DNA from: Megaleporinus macrocephalus
Lineage: Eukaryota > Chordata > Actinopteri > Characiformes > Anostomidae
Assembly (NCBI GenBank): GCA_021613375.1
Contig: CM038716.1
Location: forward strand, 16,274,024 to 16,338,023
Length of the DNA stretch: 64,000 nt
Direction: 5' to 3'
The translations under genes and the position numbers were made by a program. The number at the start of each line of letters is the position of its first letter. Position 1 is the stretch's first letter. This document shows, in pieces, positions 24,861 through 37,245 of this stretch. The notes beneath the pieces are model-generated. The model had not been told where the DNA came from and searched no databases. It worked only from the letters and a program-made list of their open reading frames with translations.

Positions 24861-25771
24861 TGATGTACAGTTTGAGATAAATATACCCTTTAGTCTATTG
24901 TAGTAAGCCCGAGAAATAAAATTATGAACATTGAATATTAACATAACACAACATAAATATCAACACTGCTGATGACACTTATGATGCCCTCTAACATCTG
25001 TACCATTAGCTATGCCCGGCTACACATCATTGGTGCGCTCCGGGTCACCACTAAATTCCTTCTTGCTTTATAGCAGTCTTCATGAGCAGATAATGCCCCT
25101 GTTCCTCACGGGAACTCCTGATAAAAGTTGTTTTCAGGTGCAGATTTGCTTTTATGTGCTTGTAAATTGTGCAATTTCATTTGCTGTCTTTTTGGTTTGT
25201 TTGATTGCATCCTTACCGCCCACCTCCATCGGCGTATGCCTCCTTGAAGGATATCAGTCAAAGTGAAAAGGGCTGTTTAATGAAAGGCAGGCCGTAATGA
25301 ACAACACTGCCTTCTAGCATATTCCCCCTAATGCGTATTAAAATCTCACTCGCTTGGTGATTGCCTCTCTGAGGCCAAAAATGAAAGGCTGTAAATTGGA
25401 CTGGGGCAGTGAAAACGAGAGCAGTTCTGGAGAGAATGTGACTGAAGGGGAATTGCCTGCACGCATAGGTCCTGCAAATATTTGCAATGACATTCGCCCA
25501 TTCGCTGTGTGCTCTTTTGAGTAAAAGGTAAAAGAAAGTTTGAGTAAGTCCTAAGAACTAGAACTCCTAACTGGAGTTTCTGAATTACACTGTGCTGCAA
25601 AATGTATGTTTTAATAGTTGTTGTTGTTGTTGTTGTTTTTTTGTTTGTATGCTTTACTTGGTTGACATTCATTTTGTAAAGAAATGATCTTATAATATTA
25701 GCACATAATTTGTACTTATAAAAACAAGCTAGATTATCTGCCAATATAGTCATGTTCTACTATCCTGCCAT

Positions 25772-26098
25772 TTATCCATCCATTATCTTCCGCTTTATCC
25801 CGTTAGTTGGGGTCACGGGGGTGCTGGAGCCAATCCCTGCATCATCAGTCGAAGGTGGGGTACACCATGGACAGGTTGTCAGTCCATCGCATGGCCAACA
25901 TACACTCACACCTACGGGCAATTTAGAGTGATTGATCAACCTAACATGCATGTATTTGGACGTGTGGGAGGAAACCGGAGCACCCGGAGGAAACCCACTC
26001 AAGCACGGGGAGAACATGCACACCACACAGAACAGCCTGAATAAGGAATCGAACGAATTGCTGTGAGGTAACAGTGCTAACCACTACACCACTGTGAT
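25772..26098 (-). mobile_element. tRNA-derived SINE-like element
   Basis: Full-length relative, in the opposite orientation, of the SINE at 45253-45590. The head, read on the minus strand, contains GTGGTGTAGTGGTTAGCACTG (a pol III box A) and a box B-like CGTTCGATTCC. The body contains CCGGTTTCCTCCCACACGTCC, and the element ends in a CCAT-type tail at 25772. I did not find a convincing target duplication. Confidence 0.75.
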
Positions 26099-26340
26099 AC
26101 CTCTACTTAAACCATTTACTTAAAACATTTAGAAATAGGATTGTATGAGTTATGCATTACTTTACATGAAGTATAATATCAGTGCTGTCTAAAGAAGAAC
26201 AAGTCAGAATAACAAAACATCCTTAACTTTTAATGTAAAGAGACCTTCCAGTCAACTATGGAGTATTTCTATTGGTCCTTTGGTCATGAGATTTTTACAC
26301 AATGTTAAAGGCAGCTTCTGTATTTCAATGTAGTAAATGT

Positions 26341-26363
26341 AGAGAAAAAAGGTGATACTGTTG

Positions 26364-26435
<72 letters not shown>

Positions 26436-26459
26436 CAACAGTATTACCTTTTTTCTCTC
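26341..26459. repeat. Inverted repeat around an AT microsatellite
   Basis: The left arm at 26341-26366 (AGAGAAAAAAGGTGATACTG..) is the reverse complement of the right arm at 26434-26459, with one mismatch. A long (TA)n lies between them. The whole can fold into a hairpin. It may be a small palindromic MITE whose core became a microsatellite. Confidence 0.9.
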
Positions 26460-26759
26460 TCTATATATATATATACTATGTTACTATACTGTACTAGTTG
26501 TATACCAAATTTAAAGTAGTAAATTATATCTTATATTCTCTCCGTCACGCCCCTTATACACAATCAGTGTGTTTCTCTCCTGGTGCTCGTCTTTTGGTCC
26601 TCAGGTGGGCCGCTCACGCATGTCATGTAGCATGGCCAAGTTTTGCGGCAGCAGCCTTTCCAGCAAGCTGAGTGTGGCACAATTAGCAGATTGCTCAAAG
26701 TCCTCCAGTATAAGCACATCTGGGACGTAGCAACACGGAGATGCACTTTAAAGCAGCGT

Positions 26760-27120
26760 GTAAGTGCGCGGCTCGCTCTGATCACAGTCTAATTGTTTCT
26801 CTTGTCAGAGCGGCTAAGCGGCTCCGCCGCACCTGCGTGATGGTGCGAAACACACACTCTGACATTGATGGCTGCTGTTCTGTTCCCTAAAGGCTTCTGT
26901 ACAGACAGGCTGCTCCCACTAACGCTAGGCCTGCCTCTCCTCAGCCTCTGCTGAAGGTTGATGGCAACCAAGGGCGAGTTATTCCATGCATAAACCTCGA
27001 CACCACTCACCGCTGATGTGCCTCATAGCCATAGCGCCAGCAGCGCCGTTCACAGCACCAGCAGCTCTCAGTGTGAAAAGCTTTTCCATGCGAAATGTGC
27101 TCCATGATAGGGGGAGCGCT
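26760..27120. other. GC-richer unique block, candidate conserved non-coding element
   Basis: Repeat-free, CpG-containing DNA (for example GCGGCTAAGCGGCTCCGCCGC near 26810) inside AT-rich intron. Short open frames on both strands overlap one another and show no domain or splice context. Confidence 0.3.
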
Positions 27121-28455
27121 GCAATGTTTGTTGTAATACGTGGCTGCAATTTCAGTGGGGGGAAAAAATGTCAGGATGATATTTAAGAGGTTATGAGGGT
27201 CACGTTATTAGAATTTTTGCACATTGCTTGCCCTATAGATAGGCAGAAGAGTGAACTGCAAACTCTTTCAAGGCTCATTTTATCATTTAATGAATCTCCA
27301 CACGTGCTACAAAGTAAGCAATGAGGTGCGAAGGAGAGGAGACTGCTTTTGCGTGCAATTGTGCCCATCTTTAGTCTGCTCTTCAGAAAACATTAACAAT
27401 ATGAAAGGACCCATTAAGCGTAAGTAGCCATTATAGGAGGACTTTCAAAGCAAACTGAAATCAAGGACTTCCTGAAATGACCTTTTCAAGTGTAACGTTA
27501 CTAACACAGATGATTATGAACTTGAACTTACAGAGAGGAGAACATGAACCCTTTTCAGATTCTGTCCACAGGGTGCTGGTGTTGTGGTGTAACTAGTCTG
27601 TATATTAGTGGAGAACACAGAGAGCCTGATTTCCATGAATAGAAAAATGCTGTCGTGTTTTGTTTATCATTTCTCTGTGGTATCTAGGTGCACACAGCCG
27701 AGTGGGCTCTCTTATTGGCTGCAACTTGAAGCTTAACACATAAGATTAAAATCTATTTATGCACACATATCTATTTCTATATGCACACATTTTATATGTT
27801 TATTGAAAATGTAATGAATGATGCTTTGATTAGTAAAATAGACTCATGTCTTACAAATTCTCTCTTGATTTTTGTTTGCTTTTTTAAAAGCTACAATCTT
27901 ATGTTTATTTAGGAGAGCCCGTAGAAGGTGTTCTGACTATTATTATTACTATTTTTTAGACTGTATACTGTATAATGTGGGTATAAAGGACATTTGTAAT
28001 TAGGCACAGATTAATGATCATCACTATGACAGAGCCAAAGCAAAACCTGAACATTTCCTTTGTTTACTGTATGTACAGTGACCAGAAAAGGCTTTCGGAA
28101 TACTTGTAAATTACCTTATATATCATGTTTTTCAACAACAGTGGTCTGTGATAAATTTCCTTGAACACCACTCTAGGAGGCTCATTGAACATGTCATGTT
28201 TCCATCTCCTTATCGAGATCCAAATACTGATTTAAAGAGAAGATAACAGATCTGACCTGACTGAATAAAGGGGAGTGCTTTACTCTAATTACCCTCTTTC
28301 AGTTTGCCATTATCCTAGAGGTTCATTGTTTACATGATCTGCTCATTTTAGATGTGGTAATGTAAATTAATGTATACGTTGTGTGTTAAAGGTCTCTTTG
28401 TTTATTATTATGATTATATATTTCATATTTAGTATATATAGTATTTTACAATAGG

Positions 28456-28895
28456 TTTGTCTCAAAACCTACTGAGTTGCCTAATTAGACACTGACCATG
28501 TAGGCAGCTCTGTAACTAGGCAACATCATTGAGAGGCTCTAGATAGAGAGCGACCGCGCCACAGCTTGTTCATGCCCATTGCATGCGAATGGTGTTTACT
28601 TACCTCAGCTGCTAGCATTGCCTCAGCGTTTCAGCACGATGGGTTCTCATCTTTTCGTTTTTATTGCAATTATTGCAATCTTTACTATTACTCCACTTGC
28701 TGCCCTGCTTGGGTCCACCAGACTGGAAAAACGTTTCTTCCAATACATTATGCCGTTTAATGCTTGCTTACTGTAGGGTCAAAGGAAGGACCCTAAGTAG
28801 ATGGCATATTTAAGCTATCTAAGAATTGGGACAGTCAGTGTGCTATGATGTAATATGCTGTCTATGTAGACGCTCACTAGGTTTTAAGATAAACA
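28456..28895. mobile_element. Terminal-inverted-repeat element, class unknown
   Basis: The left end (about 28456-28491: TTTGTCTCAAAACCTACTGAG.., then TTAGACA) is the diverged inverse of the right end (about 28859-28895: TGTCTATGTAGACGC.. then CTAGGTTTTAAGATAAACA). The interior shows no transposase. The size of about 440 bp suits a non-autonomous DNA transposon. The target duplication could not be fixed. Confidence 0.6.
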
Positions 28896-29437
28896 CTATA
28901 TGTACACATCTATATACACATGTTAAGTTAAACTTCATATGAATGTAAAAACATTCAACCCTTAAGAACAAAAGGGCTCAGTAGGTGTTCACTTCCCTTA
29001 CTGGACTCAGTCACAAGTGCCAGTGACCCACTTGCCTACTCTTTGATAATAGATTTATGAGGATGAGTTGGCAGAGGACAGCGGGTATGTGTCATATCAG
29101 CTCAGCATCTGCTCCGCTCTGCTTTTCTTAAACTGCTGTAATCTCTGCAGCTCAAGAAGCAGCTGGGTGCCCTGGCGTTGCTCCATGCCGACTCTCCCTT
29201 GCAACCCTGTGGCCTGACAGGGCTCCTGTACAAGTGGGTAGAGACACACAAGACCTGGGTCTCCTCTCTCCAGAGGAAGGGGTGGGGGCATGGGGGTCCA
29301 TTACTTCCTCTCAAGCTTCCACTTTTCTCCCTTGTCGTAGTTGTGTGGGGATTTGAAGTTTGCCAGTGTGGCTGAGGCAGGGCTTTTTAGATGTGGAGAA
29401 TGCAGCTCTGCACTTTAGAAGGCTTTTAGCCAACGGT

Positions 29438-29490
29438 GTGTGTGTGCGCGTGCGTGCGCGCGTGTGTGTGTTGTGTGTGTGTGTGTGTTT
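29438..29490 (+). repeat. TG/CG microsatellite
   Basis: An alternating GTGTGTGCGCGTGCGTGCGC tract followed by GTGTGTG. Alternating purine-pyrimidine with CG steps has Z-DNA potential. Confidence 0.9.
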
Positions 29491-31477
29491 CCTCTGCTGG
29501 GAGAGAGAGAGAAAGGTGAGTTGGCCTCAGCAGGTCAGCTATCAGCTCTCTGCAGCCCTCTCGGCTGCCTTTGATTTGTTCCGCGGCCGATGGACGTCCC
29601 TTTCCTCTCCAAAACTCCAGAGGTCACCTTTCGGAAAGAGTTCTCAGGCCGCTTCAAAATTGCGCATCCAGGCAACTCTGCTCGCAGAGAATTTGCAGAG
29701 AAATGAAGGGAGTGAACGAGCAGAGGAATTGGTGTTTAATGGAGAAGTGTTGCCGCTGAGCCTTTTAGTGGAAAATAAGGAAATGCAGTGAGAGCGAAAG
29801 AAGGAAAGCGTGAATAAAAGTAATGGAACATTTTTTGATTGAATTTTCGAAGCTTCTGTCAAGACACACAAAAATGCTTTTGAATGTCTATACAGTACAT
29901 AGGGCGGTGGATACATGCACATGCAGACCTGGCCTGTCTAGGCAGCTATGTATAGTTTAAATGTATTTAATACTTTTCCTTGAGGTCCGCTTATAGCATT
30001 AGGATGAGTTTATGTTTCAAAAACAGTCAGAATTAATTTTTATATAATAATTTTAAACCTTTCTAACATTTACCGCACGTTCACGCTACCCGCCAAAGTG
30101 AGAGGCGTCCAGTAATTTTTTTGTAGCCAAGGTTTAGCAGCTTTTTTTAACTTTATGCAAGTTACAGTGAAGCAATGCTATAACTAACTGGCTCAATCAA
30201 AATCCTCAGACCAATCACAGAAACAAGGGTCTGACTTCTGCAGTTTGAACTTTTGTTCCTACTGACATTCATTTTCCTAATTGTATCGCTCAAAATATGA
30301 AACATTTGAATGTATAACAGGTCATATTTTAAATAAAACCACAAGAACACCAACACAAGACAAAATTGAGTTAACAATAGCGAGTGTGAAAGTACAGTTG
30401 CATTTTAAAAAACTGATATATGTTAATACAGCAGAGCCGATTAGCTGCTCATTCAAAAAGCAATCAGGACAGAAACACTCCTTATAGTTTCAGTGTGAAA
30501 GAATTAGGTTTAACTGTTGAGGGCCGAATTGGCAAATGTATGACATCTCAAAAACAGTAGCTGGTTTGCATGCTAACTTCAGTAGACATGTCTGCAACTT
30601 ATCATAAACAGCTTTCACACACAATGTATTATTTCTCCCCCCTCTGTTGATAATTTCAGTTAATTTTATAACTAAAAATCTTACAATTTAATAGGGTCAT
30701 CTTACATATTGCTCCTTAAAATGTAATGAAGGGGTTAATTGTAACATTAGCTAAAAAGTCTGGGAAATTGGCATAACACACAATGAATTTAATACTTTTA
30801 TATATTGTTTGGACTCAACAAGCTTTCCAACCTACGTACATAAAAAAGCATGTGCAAAAAAATAAATACCTTTTTTTTTTTACTGCAATGTTAACAGTAA
30901 AAATCAAACTGAATTATATTAGTATGACATTACACTATTGATGATTCTGTTTAATAGATTCTAGGTCTTGTGACTAATACACAAAAAAATACAAAAACAG
31001 GCCTCAGGGTAAATTTCGAGACATATATTTCTGATATCTGTTAAAAGTCTCAGGTAATGTTGCTATGGAAATACAGTAAGATGACTACAAGCATTGTGTA
31101 ATTCGACCTCTTGGATTACATCAAATATGCGTATTGCTCCTCATTAGTTTGTGCCCTACTCTCTCCCACAAATTCTCTTTTCCATTGAACTGCCATTGCC
31201 CACTCACCCTTTCTTCCATTGTTTAACTTACCTCTGTCAGAGCTTGTTACAGGCATTGGTTTGAACTTTGTCCATGCATAATGGAGCATCATTTCTCTGC
31301 ATACAGATACGTTTATAGACCAATGCAGCAACTAAAATACACTGAGGGAGCTGTGATTTTTTCTAGCCTGTTATGTATAGACACCCTTACCTTCTGATAA
31401 TTTCTTTGGCTCACCATATTACATGACAGCAGCCGTCTGTACTTCTCTCCAAATTAGCAAGAACCCTGGCAATTTGG

Positions 31478-32000
31478 CAGAGGTATGTAGAATAGCCTAA
31501 ATCAATACTCTAGTAAAAGTATTGATACATGGGTAAAATATGGACACAAGTAAAAGTACCTTCAAATAAAACAGTAAATAACATTACAAAAGTATCAGAT
31601 TAAAAAAGTGCTGAGTAACTTGTAGAACTGCAGCAGAACGTCTTAGCTTCTATCAGAAGAGGACCTGAAGTTTCTATAACATTTTCTTCCATTTTTATCA
31701 TTATTATTTTACTATAAATTAAAATACTTATGTTCCAAAGTCCTAAATATAACTGATCACAAAGCAGTACATGTTGTCAGCTACAAAACAGAATGGAATT
31801 AAACAGGAAAAAACAATTAGTAACCAAATATACACCACTGAAATATAACTTAACAAACGAGTAGACTCCTTTACTCACTGATATACTTGAGTAGAATTAA
31901 GTATTGCTGTTTAAAAATATTAAGCAGAGTACAAATTCATCAATATTTCACTTTAAGTACATGTACTTAGGTAAATGTAACCAGTTACTATACACCTCTG
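31478..32000. mobile_element. Non-autonomous hAT (Tol2-like) element, older copy
   Basis: The left end CAGAGGTATG and right end ATACACCTCTG are inverted. The sub-terminal TAGTAAAAGTATTGATAC and AGTACATGTACTTAGGTAAA words are Tol2-like. The flanks CAATTTGG (31470-31477) and CACTTCGG (32001-32008) agree at six of eight bases, as expected for a decayed 8-bp duplication. Confidence 0.75.
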
Positions 32001-32148
32001 CACTTCGGTTCCTTGGACAGGGTTTGAAAAGTGCTGATATGCTCTTCACAGCCTGGAACAGTAGATCTCTCCACATAGTCCATCTTTTTGTTGCTGTTGT
32101 TTCGTCATAGTACGTTCAAAGAATAATGAGTCAAGACTGTTACGTAAC

Positions 32149-32629
32149 TGTCAGGCTTCTCTCAGGCTTTAGCTGGAGCCAGCGAGATGTAGGGAGGCAG
32201 GACGGACAAAGGGTGGACACACGCAAGCTTAAATGAAATATACTTTAATAATGAATGAAAACAGAACAAAATACTAAATACAAAACCACTACATGAACAA
32301 CAAACGAAACGAGACATAAACAAAGAGACGTAAAATAAATGAGGAACGGACAGAAACAGGGGTAAAGGGGCAGGCACGGAAATACAAACAGACAAACATC
32401 AAGAAATCTAGACAAGGAGAAATTCAGACAATGCCCGACAAAACAGGTAAAAAACCAAGGGTATTAATAACAAGACAGCAAACACAGAACACCTGGGAAC
32501 AGCAGCAGCACCAGATTCAGAGCAGATTAGGGGCAGAGACAAAAGGAGCACATGACCATAACAGTAGCACATGGGAATGACAGGACGTAAACAAGGACTT
32601 GGACAGGAGAGGACAGGCAGGGCGTGACA
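32149..32629 (-). mobile_element. Solo LTR with 5-bp target duplication
   Basis: The element reads TGTCAGGC at the left and GCGTGACA at the right, so it starts TG and ends CA. It is flanked by GTAAC on both sides (32144-32148 and 32630-32634). A 481-bp TG..CA unit with a 5-bp duplication is diagnostic of a solo LTR left by recombination of an LTR retroelement. On the minus strand an ATTAAA polyadenylation-like signal lies near 32244-32260. No internal gag/pol sequence is present. The orientation follows the poly-A signal. Confidence 0.88.
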
Positions 32630-32720
32630 GTAACACTTCAGGATTTTGGAATCAACACAAGACACAACAGTGTTCAACTATGATAATGTAAATCCAGTTT
32701 TATATTGTATGGCATGTAAT

Positions 32721-32766
32721 TTGGTGTGTGTGTGTGTGTGTGTGTATGACAATAATAATAATAATA
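32721..32766 (+). repeat. GT microsatellite followed by AAT triplets
   Basis: A (GT)n of about 24 bp is followed by ATGACAATAATAATAATAAT. Confidence 0.9.
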
Positions 32767-32879
32767 TTAAAATTATAAGCCATGAATTTCAGCTTATTTA
32801 GACAAAAGAACAAAGACAACAACAACATATGGAAATCACACGATTAAGTAAGAGGAGTAACTTAAAAGCCAATACTGAG

Positions 32880-33260
32880 GGGTTAACTAGCACCCACTGC
32901 TCACTTCTCCCTTATGTGCCCCAATTAAGCTGAGACCAGTTAAATGCAGGACGTTACAAGCGTGCTTTAATTCTGCTTCCTACACTCACTCACTCGCCCA
33001 CTCTCACACACACTCCGCGTTGAGACAAGAGTATGTGCTGGACATGCGCTCGGTCTCCTTATCAACCCCATTACTGCTAATCAATTCCACAAGACTGTCT
33101 GTAACTGAACTTTCCTTATCAAGTCTGAGCATGGCAGAAATGAATCATGCTGAGTTTCGCAGCGTAATGGTTATGAATGTTCTCTTCTCGCTCCTGCGCG
33201 CCGTGCCAGCCGGTGGAATCAAATAAAGAGGGCCGAGCGACGTTTGAGCGAAATGTCATG
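32880..33260. other. Unique block, candidate conserved non-coding element
   Basis: Balanced composition with CpG words near 33190-33240 (CTGCGCGCCGTGCCAGCCGG, GGGCCGAGCGACG). Repeat-free, with no coding support. Conservation is conjecture. Confidence 0.3.
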
Positions 33261-34881
33261 TTTGAATTGCTCTTACTTGTCGGCGTGGAGCACACCCTTC
33301 ATTTATCTTGAAGCTTGCATAAATACATTTGTCATGAAAGAAGGATGGATGGCAGGTGTGCAGACATCGATGGGAGAGTAAAAAATGGCTTGCATGTTTT
33401 GGGCTGATGAAAAAGATGTAAGTGTGGGTAGTCCTCTGTTAAATTCCTTTTTTTTAAAAAGTGGTTTTGATGTGGTCGTTTCTAAATTCAGCTGCTGAAT
33501 CATGTCAGATGTTTACACCATTTTCATCTTCCTGTGCAGTCAGTGAGTCTCTCCTGGGCATTCTTTAACTGCAGAATTTAACATTTCCTCCTCCTCAAAA
33601 TTAAACAGTTTCTTTCTAGTCCTGGATTCTGTGTTGCAGCCGCTTCGACTCGTCACAATATAAAATGATTAGTACATTAGTACCTTTTGTTGTTGGGTTG
33701 GTTTGTTTTTCTTTCCTCCACAGTGTCTTGCACTGTCTACTGGTCTTGTAACATGAATCAATGATGAATCAGTACTGATACTGGTATCAGGTATCAGCCC
33801 GATACCCTGCTCTTATATACACACATTCCAATTCACCAATACTAACACACAGCGCTGGTCCAGTTCTGCAAAGCGGCCCCCCTACCTACCCTGCAAGTCA
33901 TGTAAAATCATTTGCAGTTGCCACGCGGTCACACCTCACAGCCCAGTGCTCCCACTACATTCCACCAACATTTCCATTAAACAGCTTGATTCCAGTTACT
34001 CTAAGAATAAGTGGACCTGCACAGAACAGAATCAGATATATATTTAGCAATCAATCAATATTTATTTTACAGACAGACTTATAAATATTATAATATTAAT
34101 ACTACCAGCTGCAGCTGGTCCATTCAAATAGCCTCCCACAGATGCTCTTTTATACATTTTCATAAATAATATACTATTTGTACAATAGTTTGGCATAATT
34201 TACTGAGAGATGTGCATCCATATTGCTCAGTATAATCATTTATTTTACATTCCATGTTTTTTGGACCCGTCTCAATAGAGGTTGCTGCTGGAGAGCCTGT
34301 GTTTCATTTTGTGCATGTGCAAATAAACAGTTTGTAAAAACAGTTGTACGTTAAACAGTTTATTTCATTCTCACTTTTGCTGATATGAAAATTCAAACAG
34401 ATAGATAGTTTCACTCCATCCTCTCCTCCTTGCTACAAGGGGGAGGTGGGGGCCTTGCGTAATTTGTGTGCCCTATTGCAACAAGCGTAGTGTGCGTATA
34501 GGACTGACCAGCTCTGCCAACACCTGATACCAGCTGATACCAGCCGACGGCATAAACCTAGTGCTCGCTCCCGAACTAATGTACAAACTACTCAAGCTGG
34601 CAGTGAAGGAGGGTCTGCTGGTTAAGTCCATGGAGGTGGGACACAAAGTAATTCCCATGTTCCCGAGATACATACACTGTGCCAATATAGCCAGTTTTTT
34701 AGCACAAACATAATCTCAAGCACTTTCCTAAAATGAGTGGAGACATGTAGACTAATGTGAACTGACAATTGATTTCTGCTGACTTACAAGGTATGAATGC
34801 TAATACATGTTAGCAGCACTGCTGTGGATTAGTTTCTCAGCAATTTGCTCAGTACTCGGTGCGCAGCGTGAAAGTATACAG

Positions 34882-35325
34882 TGTCACATCCAGTCTTGTC
34901 TTTCCCTGCTTATGTCTTTGTTTTCTGTCTCGTCTCTGCCTTATGTTTTTCTTTATCCTGCCCTCCTGTCATTTCCATATGCTTCTCTCGGTTTCTAGCT
35001 CCTCTTTTCCTCTGCCTCTGTCGTGCCTCTCACCTGTTCCTTATTCATGGCTCACCCCTTTCCAGGAGTTCCTTGTTTGCCCTTGTGTATTGATATGCCT
35101 CTGTTTGCTCCTAGTCTCGGTCTAGCATTTGTGGACTGTGAATGTTATCTTGTGGACTGTGGGTATATTGTTGAATGTATTTGTTGATACCAATTTGTGT
35201 ATTTCTTAGTCTTAGCATTTGTTAATCATGGGCTCTCGCCATCTCTTCCTGCACTCTGAGTCCTGGCAATGAATTCTGAATAAACAGACTTTGCATATGT
35301 ATTCCTTACCTGCTTCTTCATCACA
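34882..35325 (+). mobile_element. Solo LTR with 5-bp target duplication, second subfamily
   Basis: It starts TGTCACATCC and ends ATCACA, with TACAG repeated at 34877-34881 and 35326-35330. An AATAAA polyadenylation signal lies at 35279-35284, about 42 bp before the end, which fixes the orientation as +. The length is 444 bp. The pyrimidine-rich 5' part resembles the other LTRs here, but the 3' half differs. There is no internal coding region. It is the only retroelement in the window in sense orientation that carries a strong poly-A signal. Confidence 0.88.
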
Positions 35326-35999
35326 TACAGTGAATGTCTGCCTTTAGAGGATAAGCAAGTACAGCTCAGCCAGCCAAACAAAAGACTTCAAGAAGATGAA
35401 AGTGAGCTCTTTGGACGCTTCAGCTTCAGATGTGATTCCTGCTGTCAATGTGCTATGTAAGATGATGATGAGGACGAAAACTACTTTATTATTTTTTTGA
35501 AGTGTACAGCTCTACAGAAGAGTGTGATACTCTGATGGGGTGAATGGGGAAGGAGCACGCAGGAGACAGGAGTGAAGAGGTGTAATTTATTAAAACAAAA
35601 AATAGATAAGCTTTGAGCATCCAAATCTCATTGGCACGAACACTGTCAAATTCTTGGTTGTTTCTCAGGCTTGTTTTTTCCTCTGCTGTCTCGTGCCTCC
35701 TCGTCTGGTCTCTACTGACAGAAAGAAAGTGATATTATTAGACCAATAGACAATAACACACAGGTGACCCATTAGTCTGCTCCCTCATCAAGTCCACCGG
35801 CCCACTCCTAAAGATGGCGCCTGACCCTCACTGCCACAAAGATCTGGAACACCCCCACTGTAACTCAAGCTGAGGTCATTAATGTAGCATAGCTACCAAA
35901 TGCACTTAATTGAAAATCAATTACATGTTAATGATTTAACTGTTAAGGTACAAAGCAGGTAATTCATTATGGCTCTGCGAAACTAAAATAACATGCGCT

Positions 36000-36200
36000 T
36001 AACTAAGAAAATGGTAAAGATGCACTATGGTATCGATATCCTTCTGCAAACCTGCAGTCAGAAAAGTAATGTATGGAATTGTGCAATCAATCCTTGGTTT
36101 GGGTACCATTCTCATGTGTGAAAGCAAACTAGCAATAATGAGCCCCTCCCCCAAAACAAGTCCAGAATTGGTCCTTGAGACAAGTATACCTGGCAAACAC
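36000..36200 (-). repeat. Unnamed interspersed repeat A, copy 2
   Basis: Inverted copy of 15770-15960; it contains ATGTATGGAATTGTGCAAT and TAATGAGCCCCTCCCCC in the complementary order. Short open frames in both copies share a peptide (LILVFGEGLI / GLVLGEGLI), but it reads through non-coding DNA. Confidence 0.65.
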
Positions 36201-36439
36201 GTATATCTTCTTTCCTTTTTGTTGTGCAGTTGGTGAGCATTCTTTAACTACAGGATCAAACTTTGCCTCCACCTATAACTAAACAGATCCTCTTCATCCC
36301 CACTTCTGCGCTGCTTCCTCTTGAACTTGTCTTAATTTTCCATCATTATTCAAAGTCCATAATAGAAAGCACTGTTACTTACACTCAACAGAGAATCTAT
36401 ATTTTCCTTAACGTAACATGGCCCCTTGTTTTCGTGTTG

Positions 36440-36740
36440 TCGGGATTTGCCTTCCTCTGCAATTTCCCCAGCGCTATTCAGCCGTGTCGCATAAAACCAA
36501 TTTCGGCGCCGGCGTGCAGGGGATTGCGGTGATAATGAAAAAGGGACCGGGCGAGGTGAATGTTAAAATGAGATAAGCATGGCCATGGAGAGTGTGTGAA
36601 TGCTGCGACGGTGGGGAGGCCGCAGACGCTTCCTCCTGGGCCTTTGTTCCACCCCATGCGGAGAACAGCGGCGAGGTAATTGGATGCTGATAAGGTGTGG
36701 GACACGAGTGTGCATTGTGAATATAAGCGCGAGCATACAC
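36440..36740. other. GC-rich unique block, candidate conserved non-coding element
   Basis: It includes AATTTCGGCGCCGGCGTGC, GGGATTGCGGTGATAATG and GACGGTGGGGAGGCCGCAGA. CpG density stands out against the surrounding intron. Overlapping open frames occur in three frames of the minus strand, with no recognisable domain. An enhancer role is inference. Confidence 0.4.
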
Positions 36741-37004
36741 AAATTGCTGGATCTCATTGGTGGATGAAATTTACTTCATGAACTGTATGGTTTTTAGCTG
36801 AAGAGCCATGTAAACAGAAAGTGGTAATGTGCCTCACCTGTTTGTCTGGTAGACACTCCCTGCTCAGTACTTGCCAAGCATGTGACAATGAAGTCAGCAT
36901 TTCTACACAGTGTCCTGCCTGCAGCACAGATGTTCTGAAGGGTAGGATGGGCCCTACATAAACCAGCTGAATATATATATATATATATTGGGATGCTAAC
37001 TGCC

Positions 37005-37245
37005 CCGTACTTGAGTGGGTTTCCTCCGGGTTCTCTAGTTTCATCCCACAGTTCAAAGGCATGGAAGTTAGGTTGACCGATCACTCTAAACTGACTGTAG
37101 GTGTGAGTGTGTGCTGGCCATGCGATGGACTGATGACCTGTCCATTGTGTGCCCTGCCTTTGCCCGATGACACTGGGATTGGCTACAACCCCCCCCGTGA
37201 CCCCGACTAGCAGGATAAAGTGGAAGATGATAGTTAGATGCTTAC
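37005..37245 (+). mobile_element. 5'-truncated SINE copy
   Basis: It matches the body and tail of the 45253-45590 SINE: TTGAGTGGGTTTCCTCCGGG, TAGGTGTGAGTG, GCGATGGACTGATGACCTGTCC, GTGACCCCGACTAGCAGGAT. The pol III promoter head is missing, and the element starts at about 37005. Confidence 0.75.

Noticed and set aside
36000..36236. Protein similarity between frames at 15780-16058 and 35999-36196
   Set aside because: The similarity comes from a shared non-coding repeat in inverted orientation.
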